Shown piece by piece: positions 32,964 to 40,150 of a stretch of 43,230 bases of DNA (positions are counted from its first letter, which is position 1; each line of letters starts with the position of its first letter). The notes beneath the pieces were generated by a model that was not told the origin of the DNA, did no database searches, and saw only the letters and a list, made by a program, of their open reading frames with translations. The stretch comes from Caldisericia bacterium (GTDB lineage Bacteria; Caldisericota; Caldisericia; JAAYUI01): the NCBI GenBank assembly GCA_017999835.1, contig JAGNLA010000014.1:1-43230 (forward strand). The letters are read 5' to 3'. A program made the translations under genes and the position numbers.

Positions 32964-33922
32964 CTCAAAAATTCGATGTAGCAATAATAGGCGCTGGCCC
33001 TGCGGGTTTGACGCTTGCCCTTGAGCTTGAACGTAAGTTCAAGGTTTTGCTCATCGATAAAAAACAAGAGCCGCACAAGCTTATTGCCTGCGCAGAGTGG
33101 GTTCCTCCAAACATGCCTGTTGCTGCTATAACCGACACAGTTGCCATGGAAACTTATTACGGCGATAAAATCAAGATCAGAGATTTTGGCGGGAAAATCA
33201 TAGACCGTCAATCCTGGCAAAAAGGCATGCTGGAAAGCCTGACTGAAACGACTGTTAATCTTGGTTTGCCTGTTGAAAAAATAGATGAAAACAAAGTAAT
33301 CACTCCAAAAGGAATGTTTGAGGCTGAAATTGTGGTTGGAGCTGATGGACCTTTGTCGGTTGTCAGGAAAAGCCTTGGTTTGACGGTCGCTCCAGTAATG
33401 CCGGCAATAAACGTTAAAATGAAGCTGGTAAAAAAACTAGACCGAACTCTCATCCATTTCTCAGACAATATTGAGAAAGGCTACGGCTGGGTTTTTCCAA
33501 AAGGTGAATTTGCAAATGTTGGTGTCGGCGCAACTTCAAAAATCTCTGACGCTTTGGAATCTTATAAGGCATTTCTTGTCCAAAACCGCATTGTTTTGCC
33601 TGGTGAAACGCAAAGAACAGCAGGAATGATACCGCTTTATGGTTTCAGCCCGGTGGCCTCTGACAATTGTGTGATGATAGGCGATGCTGCCGGATTGACA
33701 GATCCGCTGACAGGTGCGGGAATTTTTCAAGCCTGGGATAGCGCGAAGATCTTTGCAGGTGTTTTGCTAGAGAATAAACTTCTGTCAGAGTATTTCAAAA
33801 AGATTAAAATAGCATATGGATCATTTCTAGCAAGAAGAATGACTAAAAGAAAAATATTGGAAGATAACTGGGGAAATCTCGAAAAGGCAGTAGAGGAATC
33901 ATGGGTTTCGTTTGGCAAATGA
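32960..33922 (+). CDS. LipT-like FAD-dependent oxidoreductase (geranylgeranyl reductase family)
   Basis: The 320-residue flavoprotein has the Rossmann FAD motif IIGAGPAGLTLA (residues 9-20), the ADGPLSVVR segment and the GDAAGLTDPLTGAGI motif that marks the geranylgeranyl reductase family. In lipoate clusters with LipS and sLpl(AB), a related flavoprotein called LipT is thought to supply electrons. The gene overlaps both neighbours by 4 bases, so it belongs to this operon. A role in lipid reduction is the main alternative, but no isoprenoid gene is nearby. Confidence 0.85.
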   Translation: MTQKFDVAIIGAGPAGLTLALELERKFKVLLIDKKQEPHKLIACAEWVPPNMPVAAITDTVAMETYYGDKIKIRDFGGKIIDRQSWQKGMLESLTETTVNLGLPVEKIDENKVITPKGMFEAEIVVGADGPLSVVRKSLGLTVAPVMPAINVKMKLVKKLDRTLIHFSDNIEKGYGWVFPKGEFANVGVGATSKISDALESYKAFLVQNRIVLPGETQRTAGMIPLYGFSPVASDNCVMIGDAAGLTDPLTGAGIFQAWDSAKIFAGVLLENKLLSEYFKKIKIAYGSFLARRMTKRKILEDNWGNLEKAVEESWVSFGK

Positions 33923-35457
33923 GCGATTTCCCGGTATTCAGGGAAATTGATACCGAAGTAAAATCAGCTGTTTGGAATATGGCTTCAGATGATATTCTCT
34001 TGAAAGAACAAGCAAAAACAAGTTTGCCAACATTGCGTTTTTTATCCTTCGAACGTTGCGCCCTCGTTGGTTATTTTCAATCCATTTCTCAAGAAATCAG
34101 AGTAGATTACTGCAAACAAAAAGATATAAAAATCAACAGAAGAATTACCGGTGGTGGCTCACTTTATTTCGATCCATCGCAAGTCGGCTGGGAGATCATT
34201 GCTCCGTTATCGCTTTTTAATGCGTCTCCTGAACAATATTACGAGATATTTGGCGCTTCTGTGGCAATTGGGCTACAAAAACTGGGCATTCAGGCAGTAT
34301 TCAAGAAACGAAACGATATAGAGATTAACGGGAAAAAAGTGTCAGGCATGGGCGGAATAACCTATGGCAACTCGTTTCTTTTCCAAGGGACGCTTCTTGT
34401 TGAGGATAGAATCGAAGAAATGCTCTACTCGTTGCGAGTGCCAATTGAAAAACTCAAACCCAAAGAGATAAACTCAGTCAGAGAGCGTGTCACCTGCGTT
34501 CAGCACGAACTCGGACGAATTCCATCAAGGGAAGAGCTGAAGGATGCAATTAGGTTTGGCTTCAACCAGGCGCTTGGAATCACGACAAAACCTGGGCAAC
34601 TAACCAAAGATGAAGAAGAAAACATCGAAAAATCGTTAGATATTTTTAGCTCACAAAAATGGATCGACAGGATAAAAATGCCTGACGACACCCAAGGGCT
34701 TTTATCCGGCGCATATAGGTCAAACATTGGCACAATCAAGATTAGCATGTTGGTTAATGCATCACAGAAAATGATCAGGTCAACGCACATCACAGGCGAC
34801 TTTTTGCTTGAATGCGACACGATCCTCAACGATTTGGAAAGGTTGCTGCGCAACATCCATTTTGATGAAAGCAAAATAATAGAAATTGTAGAAAAATTTT
34901 TTGAAAACATCCCATATATCAGCTCAAGCGAATTTGTAATGGCTTTTGCTGAGGTCCTCAAAAAATGGGACTGGGTAAAGCAGGGGTTTACGCCTTCCGA
35001 GGCAAACTCGCTATTTGCCGTTAACTTCTCACCGGGTGAAAAGATTGAACCAAGGGTGTTTTTGTTCCCATATTGCGCAAAAGATTCAAACTGCCAGTTC
35101 CGTTATCGGGATGAGTGCACGAGCTGCAGTGTTTGCGAAACCGGAGATGGTTACAAAATGGCCATCGATGCAGGTTTGATTCCGGTCACCATCACGAGCT
35201 TTGAAGACCTTGAGGAAAAATTCGTCTGGATGAAAAACCAGGGAATAAACGCATACATCGGCAGCTGCTGCGAAGCCTTTTACGTCAAGCACCAGGAGGA
35301 GTTCATCGGCTGCGGACTCAAAGGTCTGCTCATCGACGTTCAGGACTCCACCTGCTACGACCTGGACAAAGCGCACCAGGCATACGCAGGAACCTTTGAG
35401 AACAAAACCAGTCTGGATATGGGGTTGATTGGGAAAGTGCTAAATATTAAGGAATAA
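33919..35457 (+). CDS. Lipoate-protein ligase (LplA-LplB) fused to DUF116
   Basis: The 512-residue protein joins three parts. Residues 1-230 are an LplA/LipM-type ligase with RRITGGGSLYFD (74-85) and the catalytic lysine in KKVSGMGG (Lys140). Residues about 255-335 resemble the LplB accessory domain (GLLSGAYRSNIGTIKIS). Residues about 378-505 match DUF116, a cysteine-rich domain of unknown function, with cysteines at 386, 392, 400, 403, 406, 450, 451, 465 and 479. The ligase should attach octanoate or lipoate to proteins such as GcvH. The ATG at 33919 overlaps the LipT gene by 4 bases. It overlaps the convergent Nmad3 gene by 18 bases. Confidence 0.88.
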   Translation: MSDFPVFREIDTEVKSAVWNMASDDILLKEQAKTSLPTLRFLSFERCALVGYFQSISQEIRVDYCKQKDIKINRRITGGGSLYFDPSQVGWEIIAPLSLFNASPEQYYEIFGASVAIGLQKLGIQAVFKKRNDIEINGKKVSGMGGITYGNSFLFQGTLLVEDRIEEMLYSLRVPIEKLKPKEINSVRERVTCVQHELGRIPSREELKDAIRFGFNQALGITTKPGQLTKDEEENIEKSLDIFSSQKWIDRIKMPDDTQGLLSGAYRSNIGTIKISMLVNASQKMIRSTHITGDFLLECDTILNDLERLLRNIHFDESKIIEIVEKFFENIPYISSSEFVMAFAEVLKKWDWVKQGFTPSEANSLFAVNFSPGEKIEPRVFLFPYCAKDSNCQFRYRDECTSCSVCETGDGYKMAIDAGLIPVTITSFEDLEEKFVWMKNQGINAYIGSCCEAFYVKHQEEFIGCGLKGLLIDVQDSTCYDLDKAHQAYAGTFENKTSLDMGLIGKVLNIKE

Positions 35458-36303
35458 CTCATTCAACCATTTATTGGCTTCAGGATATTCAGAGCAATCA
35501 AACACAAACTCCTGACCCCTACCTACAGTTTGTAATAGAGTATAATTATCAAACAATTTCCATTTTTTGATATCTTTATGGTATGATAATGGTTTTCTAT
35601 CTTTAGGATAAAACCACTTAGGTAATTTCCATATGCTAGTACTCATTCCTTCGGCTGATAATTCTAATTTTTGATTTTGGTGTTTAAAGACACCTCCTCC
35701 ATCAATATTTGTTTCCATTGAACATAAGTTAAGTTTCTCTTTAGCAACAAAAATGGCATTGTTTGGAACAAGTTCAATTTTATCATTGTCAATTATATGA
35801 GGTTCAAGATGTGGATGATTAATAGCCCATTGAGGAATATCAAATTGATAGTTTTCGTCTATTATATAATCTATCTGCAACCATCCCCAAATGATATGTT
35901 TTGGTCTAGACTTAGAGTAGTGATATTCCCCGTTTACTAGAATTATATCTTGAAATAAGCCAAAGAAGAGAAAAATATCACCTAAAGTTACGCCTTGATT
36001 TCTAAGATGAGATAATGAAGAGGAAGATTGACCAAACATCGGTCTCCAGCCTTCTAATCTTGGCTTGTTTGAATAATACAAATCTGGATCTAAGTGTATC
36101 GGTGTATTGTGAATGATCCTGCCCTTTGATAAACAATTAACTAATGAACCAATATTAATATTATCAATAACGAGTTGATTCATCCTGTCTGATTCATTCA
36201 ACTGAGGAATTGGCAGTGAAATCATTCTGCCATTGGGAAAGATTGGGCTTGGGAAACCGCCTGAAGTATTGTCAAATCCCTTTCGACTAAGAATTATCTT
36301 CAT
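35440..36303 (-). CDS. Nmad3-family putative nucleotide modification protein
   Basis: The 287-residue product starts MKIILSRKGFDNTSGGFPSP and contains HLDPDLYY, MFGQSSSS, NQGVTLGDIFLFFGLF and YHYSKSRPKHIIWGWLQID. This is the pattern I know as Nucleotide modification associated domain 3 (Nmad3), a family found by computational analysis of DNA-base-modification gene neighbourhoods and not characterised biochemically as far as I know. The gene is visibly richer in A+T than its neighbours, uses many ATA, TTA and AAT codons, and has no modification partner nearby. Recent transfer is likely. A promoter lies 8 bases before its ATG. Confidence 0.82.
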   Translation of the reverse strand: MKIILSRKGFDNTSGGFPSPIFPNGRMISLPIPQLNESDRMNQLVIDNINIGSLVNCLSKGRIIHNTPIHLDPDLYYSNKPRLEGWRPMFGQSSSSLSHLRNQGVTLGDIFLFFGLFQDIILVNGEYHYSKSRPKHIIWGWLQIDYIIDENYQFDIPQWAINHPHLEPHIIDNDKIELVPNNAIFVAKEKLNLCSMETNIDGGGVFKHQNQKLELSAEGMSTSIWKLPKWFYPKDRKPLSYHKDIKKWKLFDNYTLLQTVGRGQEFVFDCSEYPEANKWLNELFLNI

Positions 36304-36311
36304 TTTTAATG

Positions 36312-36339
36312 ATTATAATAATCTTTCCGTAAATATCAA
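36312..36339 (-). promoter_or_regulatory. Promoter of the Nmad3-family gene
   Basis: On the minus strand TTGATA (36339-36334) and TATAAT (36317-36312) are 16 bases apart, and the -10 box ends 8 bases before the ATG at 36303. There is no ribosome binding site. The -35 box lies directly behind the hairpin that ends the upstream dehydrogenase gene. Confidence 0.6.
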
Positions 36340-36366
36340 AACCGGCTGAATTTTTCTCCAGCCGGT
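36336..36366 (-). terminator. Terminator of the dehydrogenase gene
   Basis: ACCGGCTG (36341-36348) pairs with CAGCCGGT (36359-36366). Read on the minus strand the stem is followed by TTTTGATATTT. It is 31 bases past the stop of the dehydrogenase gene and just before the promoter of the next gene. Confidence 0.75.
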
Positions 36367-36397
36367 CGGTTTTTACAAAATATAAATTAACTTACAA

Positions 36398-37984
36398 TCA
36401 CATCATCCCAAGGAACTTGGCAAATGCGACGCCGTCGAGTCTTTCGGATGTGGTCTTCCTCTGCATGAACAGGGAGACGTATTCGTTGCCGCCGGCTTTT
36501 GAGTCGGTTCCGGACATGTTGAATCCGCCGAATGGCTGGCCGCCGACGAGGGCGCCTGTGCATTTCCTGTTGAGGTAGAGGTTGCCGACGTGGAACTCGT
36601 GTCTGGCGCGGATGAGGTTGTGGTGGCTGTCAGAGAGGACTGCACCGGTGAGGCCGAACTCGGTGTTGTTTGCAATCTTGAGGGCTTCGTCATAGTCTTT
36701 TGCCCTGAACACTGCAAGAACCGGTCCAAAAATCTCTTCTAGCGAGATTCTTGCCTGTGGGTCGACGTTGTCGATGATTGTTGGGGCGATGAAATAGCCC
36801 TTTGAATTGTCTGATGTTCCGCCACAGACGAGCTTTCCTTCCTTCTTGCCAACTTCGATGTAGTTTGTTATCGAGGAGAAGGCTGAGTCGGAGGAGACTG
36901 GCCCCATGGTGTTCTTTCCGTCGACTGCGTCACCCTGCTTGAGCGCTTTTGCTTTTTCAACGAGCTTGGCTACGAATTCGTCACCCTGCTTGCCGACTAC
37001 GATGACTCTTGAGCAGGCTGAGCATTTCTGACCCTGGAAGCCGAAAGCGGCTGCGATGGTTTCTGAAGCTGCAAAATCGAGCTTTGAGTAGTTGTCGTCG
37101 ATGATCATAGTGTCTTTTCCACCCATTTCGGCAACGACTCTCTTGAGCCAGATCTGACCCTTGTTTACTTTTGCTGCTCTCTCGTTGATACGCATGCCGA
37201 CTTCTTTTGAGCCGGTGAAGCTGATGAAGCGGGTGAGTGGATGGTCAACAATGTAGTCGCCAACTTCTCCGCCTGGTCCTGGAACGAAGTTGATGACGCC
37301 TGGTGGCAGTCCGGCTTCTTCCATGACTTCCATGAACTTTGCGCCGATGATCGGGGTTATCGATGCTGGCTTGAGCACAACTGTGTTGCCTGCAACAACG
37401 GCTGCTGTTGTCATGCCGGCAAGGATTGCAAGTGGGAAGTTCCACGGCGGGATGACAACGCCAACGCCTAGTGGAATCCACCAGTAATTGTTTTCTTCAC
37501 CAGGTATCTGGGTGATTGGGGTTGGAAGAGCCATTTCTTCCATCTGTCTTCCGTAGTATTCGAGGAAGTCGATTGCCTCGGCTGTGTCGGCGATGGCTTC
37601 AATCCAGCTCTTGCCGATTTCATAAACCATCCATGCTGAGAGCTCAAGTTTCCTTCTTCTCATGATGCCGGCTGCCCTGTAAAGGAGCCTTGCTCTTTCG
37701 CGTGGGTCTACGAATTTCCAGGTTTCGAAGGCTTTGGCTGCTGTCTGGATTGCTTGTTCTGCAAGCTCCTGGGTGCATTTTCCTACTGTACCGACAACCT
37801 GTGCGTGGTTTGATGGGTTGACCGATGTGATCTTGCCGGCTGTTGGGACTTTCTTCCCTCCGATGATCAAGTCGTAGTGTCCACCTAAGTTTTTGCCAAC
37901 AAAATCGATGGCATCCTGCATCAATTTGTACTGATCAGGATTGTTCAGGTTAAGATACGGTTCGTTTGTATATTCCTGTCTCAT
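36398..37984 (-). CDS. pruA: 1-Pyrroline-5-carboxylate (glutamate semialdehyde) dehydrogenase
   Basis: This enzyme oxidises glutamate semialdehyde to glutamate with NAD+, the second step of proline degradation. The 528-residue aldehyde dehydrogenase has the PPWNFPLAI oxyanion motif (Asn182), the catalytic Glu286 in AEMGGKD and the nucleophile Cys321 in GQKCSACSR. The long N-terminal part (about 50 residues before SVNPSNHAQVVG) is typical of the RocA/PruA type. No proline dehydrogenase gene is in the window. AAAGGAG precedes the ATG, so unlike several neighbours it has a normal leader. Confidence 0.93.
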   Translation of the reverse strand: MRQEYTNEPYLNLNNPDQYKLMQDAIDFVGKNLGGHYDLIIGGKKVPTAGKITSVNPSNHAQVVGTVGKCTQELAEQAIQTAAKAFETWKFVDPRERARLLYRAAGIMRRRKLELSAWMVYEIGKSWIEAIADTAEAIDFLEYYGRQMEEMALPTPITQIPGEENNYWWIPLGVGVVIPPWNFPLAILAGMTTAAVVAGNTVVLKPASITPIIGAKFMEVMEEAGLPPGVINFVPGPGGEVGDYIVDHPLTRFISFTGSKEVGMRINERAAKVNKGQIWLKRVVAEMGGKDTMIIDDNYSKLDFAASETIAAAFGFQGQKCSACSRVIVVGKQGDEFVAKLVEKAKALKQGDAVDGKNTMGPVSSDSAFSSITNYIEVGKKEGKLVCGGTSDNSKGYFIAPTIIDNVDPQARISLEEIFGPVLAVFRAKDYDEALKIANNTEFGLTGAVLSDSHHNLIRARHEFHVGNLYLNRKCTGALVGGQPFGGFNMSGTDSKAGGNEYVSLFMQRKTTSERLDGVAFAKFLGMM

Positions 37985-38015
37985 TTTTCTCCTTTCACGC
38001 TTTGCAACGCCAAAG

Positions 38016-38043
38016 ATTATATTAAACTGGCAAGTTAAGTTAA
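38016..38043 (-). promoter_or_regulatory. Candidate promoter of the dehydrogenase gene
   Basis: On the minus strand TTAACT (38043-38038) and a perfect TATAAT (38021-38016) are 16 bases apart. The predicted start is about 25 bases upstream of the ATG, leaving room for the AAAGGAG binding site. Confidence 0.5.
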
Positions 38044-38070
38044 ACTATTGACATCGAAAAAACTTGTTAC

Positions 38071-38099
38071 TTGAACAGAGCCGTCACAACTTTTAGAAT
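38071..38099 (+). promoter_or_regulatory. Leaderless promoter of the lipoprotein gene
   Basis: TTGAAC (38071-38076), a 17-base spacer and TAGAAT (38094-38099) are followed by exactly 6 bases (CAAACC) and then the ATG at 38106. No ribosome binding site is present. A TTGACA at 38048-38053 has no good -10 partner. Confidence 0.65.
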
Positions 38100-38105
38100 C
38101 AAACC

Positions 38106-38996
38106 ATGAAAAGATATTTGGCATTGATTTTTTTGGTTATGATGGCAGGTTGCGGGTCTGTCACAGAAGATATGAGTTTTACATTTGATGACTCCATTGA
38201 GGATTCAAAACAGTTCACAAACTTCCATGGCGCCATCGTTTGGGAGCAGTCTTCAGAATTTAAACCATGGGGATTGGAAAATGGCAAGTTTTTCAGGCTT
38301 GTGTGGGATAAGCCGGCTCCAGAAATATCTTTTCAGCCACCAGCAAATTTGGTTCTTAACAAAAAAGTTGTTTGCCCTGATGTGTTTAAAAGCATTTACG
38401 CAATTGGCAATGACAAAGGGATGTATCTCAAGCTCGATAATAATCAGTTCTATCTCATGTTTTTTGATGGGAAAACTTCGAAAAAGGTTTTCAATGAACC
38501 TATAAATGGCACAATTGTCAACATTGATGACACGACAAAACCAGCTTGCAGAATTGTCTGGGACGAGTGGAGCAAGAAATTTGTTTTCACAGCTGCCATC
38601 GGCAAAGATTATACAATCACAAGGTATTCCTTTGATCCGACAAACGGTAAGATCATAAAAGGCGCCCAAGGCGTAGATTCATTCGTGCCTGTACCTGACG
38701 ATGGGCTAGTTATTGAGAATACTAATTCTTACGAGCTCGGTGGGAATCTGGTCACTTTTGATGGAAAGAAGCTTGTTTTGCAGAGTTGTCTGCTAAGATA
38801 TGATCCGATATCGAAGCTGTCCTTCTACCTTTCGGATGGTAAGCTTTTCAAACTTGTGGATGGAAAGCCTGTGATGATGGGGGGACTCTCTCAATACGCC
38901 AAACCCGGATTCTTTGGTGTTTTGAATGGTGAACCATTCGTGCTTGCCCAGACGGGTGGCCTCAAAATGGTCAAAATCGAATATTTCAAACAATAA
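38106..38996 (+). CDS. Lipoprotein of unknown function
   Basis: The 296-residue product has a lipoprotein signal peptide (KRYLALIFLVMMAGC, lipidated Cys16). The mature part is rich in short beta-like repeats such as GKFFRLVWDK, GMYLKLDNNQFYLMFFDGK and GKLFKLVDGKPVMM. These suggest a beta-propeller or similar fold, but I recognise no family. It is transcribed alone from a leaderless promoter. The next gene, tatA, has its own promoter, whose -35 box begins 3 bases after the stop. Confidence 0.8.
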   Translation: MKRYLALIFLVMMAGCGSVTEDMSFTFDDSIEDSKQFTNFHGAIVWEQSSEFKPWGLENGKFFRLVWDKPAPEISFQPPANLVLNKKVVCPDVFKSIYAIGNDKGMYLKLDNNQFYLMFFDGKTSKKVFNEPINGTIVNIDDTTKPACRIVWDEWSKKFVFTAAIGKDYTITRYSFDPTNGKIIKGAQGVDSFVPVPDDGLVIENTNSYELGGNLVTFDGKKLVLQSCLLRYDPISKLSFYLSDGKLFKLVDGKPVMMGGLSQYAKPGFFGVLNGEPFVLAQTGGLKMVKIEYFKQ

Positions 38997-38999
38997 GGC

Positions 39000-39028
39000 T
39001 TGAAGCTTTAGAAATAGGATTTTATAAT
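39000..39028 (+). promoter_or_regulatory. Leaderless promoter of tatAC
   Basis: TTGAAG (39000-39005), a 17-base spacer and a perfect TATAAT (39023-39028) are followed by 6 bases (CCACTC) and the ATG at 39035. There is no ribosome binding site. Spacer and gap are identical to the promoters at 31894 and 38071. Confidence 0.7.
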
Positions 39029-39034
39029 CCACTC

Positions 39035-39244
39035 ATGTTTGGAATTAGAGAGATAGTAGTCATTTTGATTGTTGCGTTGGTCATCTTCGTGTTCTTCGGT
39101 TCTCAAAAGATCCCTGAGTTTGCCAAGGCCTTGCGCAAAGGCGTTGACGAGTTCAAAAAAGGGACTGATGATCTGAAGAAGACAGTTGACACAACAGCAA
39201 AAGATGCTGTCGAAGCAGCTGAAACAACCGAAACAAAAAAATAA
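39035..39244 (+). CDS. tatA: Twin-arginine translocase subunit TatA
   Basis: TatA subunits assemble the pore for export of folded proteins. The 69-residue product has one N-terminal membrane segment (residues about 4-20), the FGSQKIPEFAKALRKG hinge and amphipathic helix (usually FGxxKLPELA), and a charged tail. No tatB is present, so this is probably a minimal TatA-TatC system. The start is leaderless and set by the promoter spacing. tatC follows without a gap. Confidence 0.92.
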   Translation: MFGIREIVVILIVALVIFVFFGSQKIPEFAKALRKGVDEFKKGTDDLKKTVDTTAKDAVEAAETTETKK

Positions 39245-39979
39245 GTGCTTACTGACAAGCCAAAGCCCTTATCCGAGCACCTCGAAGAACTCAGGTGGAG
39301 GATAATTAAATCAGGTATTGTGTATATAATTTGTGCTTGTGTTGCCTGGTGGCAGGTTGACAACATCATAGGATTTCTTACTGCAGCTTACCCGAATTTG
39401 GGTGTTACACAGCTGAAGCTGGTTTTTACTGGTGTCACCGACGCCTTCTCGTCAAAGTTCTTTATTTGCCTAATTGGTGGTCTCATAATCGCTTTCCCCG
39501 TGATCCTCTACCAGTTTGTTCGTTTCATGGCTCCTGGCTTGCTCTCAAAAGAGAGGAAATTGCTCTATTCGTATCTCCCGTTGGCAATCATCCTTTTTCT
39601 GACAGGTTCTGGGTTTGCCACGTGGCCTCTGGTTCCTCTGGCAAGGCAGTTTTTTATCGAATTTGGCCAGGGAATGACACCAATGATAACCTTGTCATCT
39701 TTTATCAGTTTTTCTTTGTTTCTTATTTTGGGCATGGGTTTGATCTTTTTGTTGCCAATTGTTGTTCTGGTCATTACTTCTTTAGGGCTTGTTTCACCTG
39801 AATGGCTGGCCAAAGCCAGAAAAGTTATCTGGTTGGCAATCTTTATTGCTGCAGCCGCCATTGCGCCAAACGATGGTTTGTCCATGATCATCATCGCCGT
39901 TCCGGTTGTACTCCTTTTCGAGATAAGCCTGGCGATTTCGAAATCAAAATGGCGCAAAAAACATCCCCCTGTTGCCTGA
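39245..39979 (+). CDS. tatC: Twin-arginine translocase subunit TatC
   Basis: TatC recognises twin-arginine signal peptides. The 244-residue protein has six hydrophobic segments, and its cytoplasmic N-terminus contains LSEHLEELRWRIIKS, which fits the conserved H-L-x-E-L-R-x-R motif. Another family region is FIEFGQGMTPMITLSSFISF, in the loop and fourth segment. The GTG at 39245 directly follows the tatA stop and no ATG fits better. The 3' end contains the promoter of the next genes. Confidence 0.95.
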   Translation: MLTDKPKPLSEHLEELRWRIIKSGIVYIICACVAWWQVDNIIGFLTAAYPNLGVTQLKLVFTGVTDAFSSKFFICLIGGLIIAFPVILYQFVRFMAPGLLSKERKLLYSYLPLAIILFLTGSGFATWPLVPLARQFFIEFGQGMTPMITLSSFISFSLFLILGMGLIFLLPIVVLVITSLGLVSPEWLAKARKVIWLAIFIAAAAIAPNDGLSMIIIAVPVVLLFEISLAISKSKWRKKHPPVA

Positions 39980-40000
39980 ACGAACAAAATCCCGTATCAT
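39972..40000 (+). promoter_or_regulatory. Candidate promoter of the symporter operon
   Basis: TTGCCT (39972-39977), a 17-base spacer and TATCAT (39995-40000) would start transcription near 40007. The leader of about 36 bases ends with ACGGAGG, a good ribosome binding site for the ATG at 40043. Confidence 0.5.
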
Positions 40001-40042
40001 AGCCCCCGTATTTTTTACGAAAAAAACCCAACGGAGGTTTTT

Positions 40043-40150
40043 ATGCTCGGATTTTCTGATTTTGCCACGTTTGCTGGCTATGTGTTGCTGATTCTGTCGG
40101 CGTTGTTTGGCGCTGTGTGGGGTTTGATTTTCTGGAATAAGGAGGAATAG
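40043..40150 (+). CDS. Symporter small accessory protein
   Basis: This 35-residue single-pass membrane peptide reads MLGFSDFATFAGYVLL at its start and ends FWNKEE. One hydrophobic helix covers about residues 10-30. GGAGG (40033-40037) is well placed before the ATG, and its stop codon directly abuts the symporter ATG, with GGAGG for the symporter inside its last codons. Small proteins of this kind are known next to sodium:solute symporters and are thought to assist them. Confidence 0.88.
   Translation: MLGFSDFATFAGYVLLILSALFGAVWGLIFWNKEE

Noticed and set aside
38048-38053. Perfect TTGACA as -35 box for the lipoprotein gene
   Set aside because: The position 17 bases downstream reads TTGAAC, which is not a -10 box. 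The TTGAAC/TAGAAT pair fits far better.
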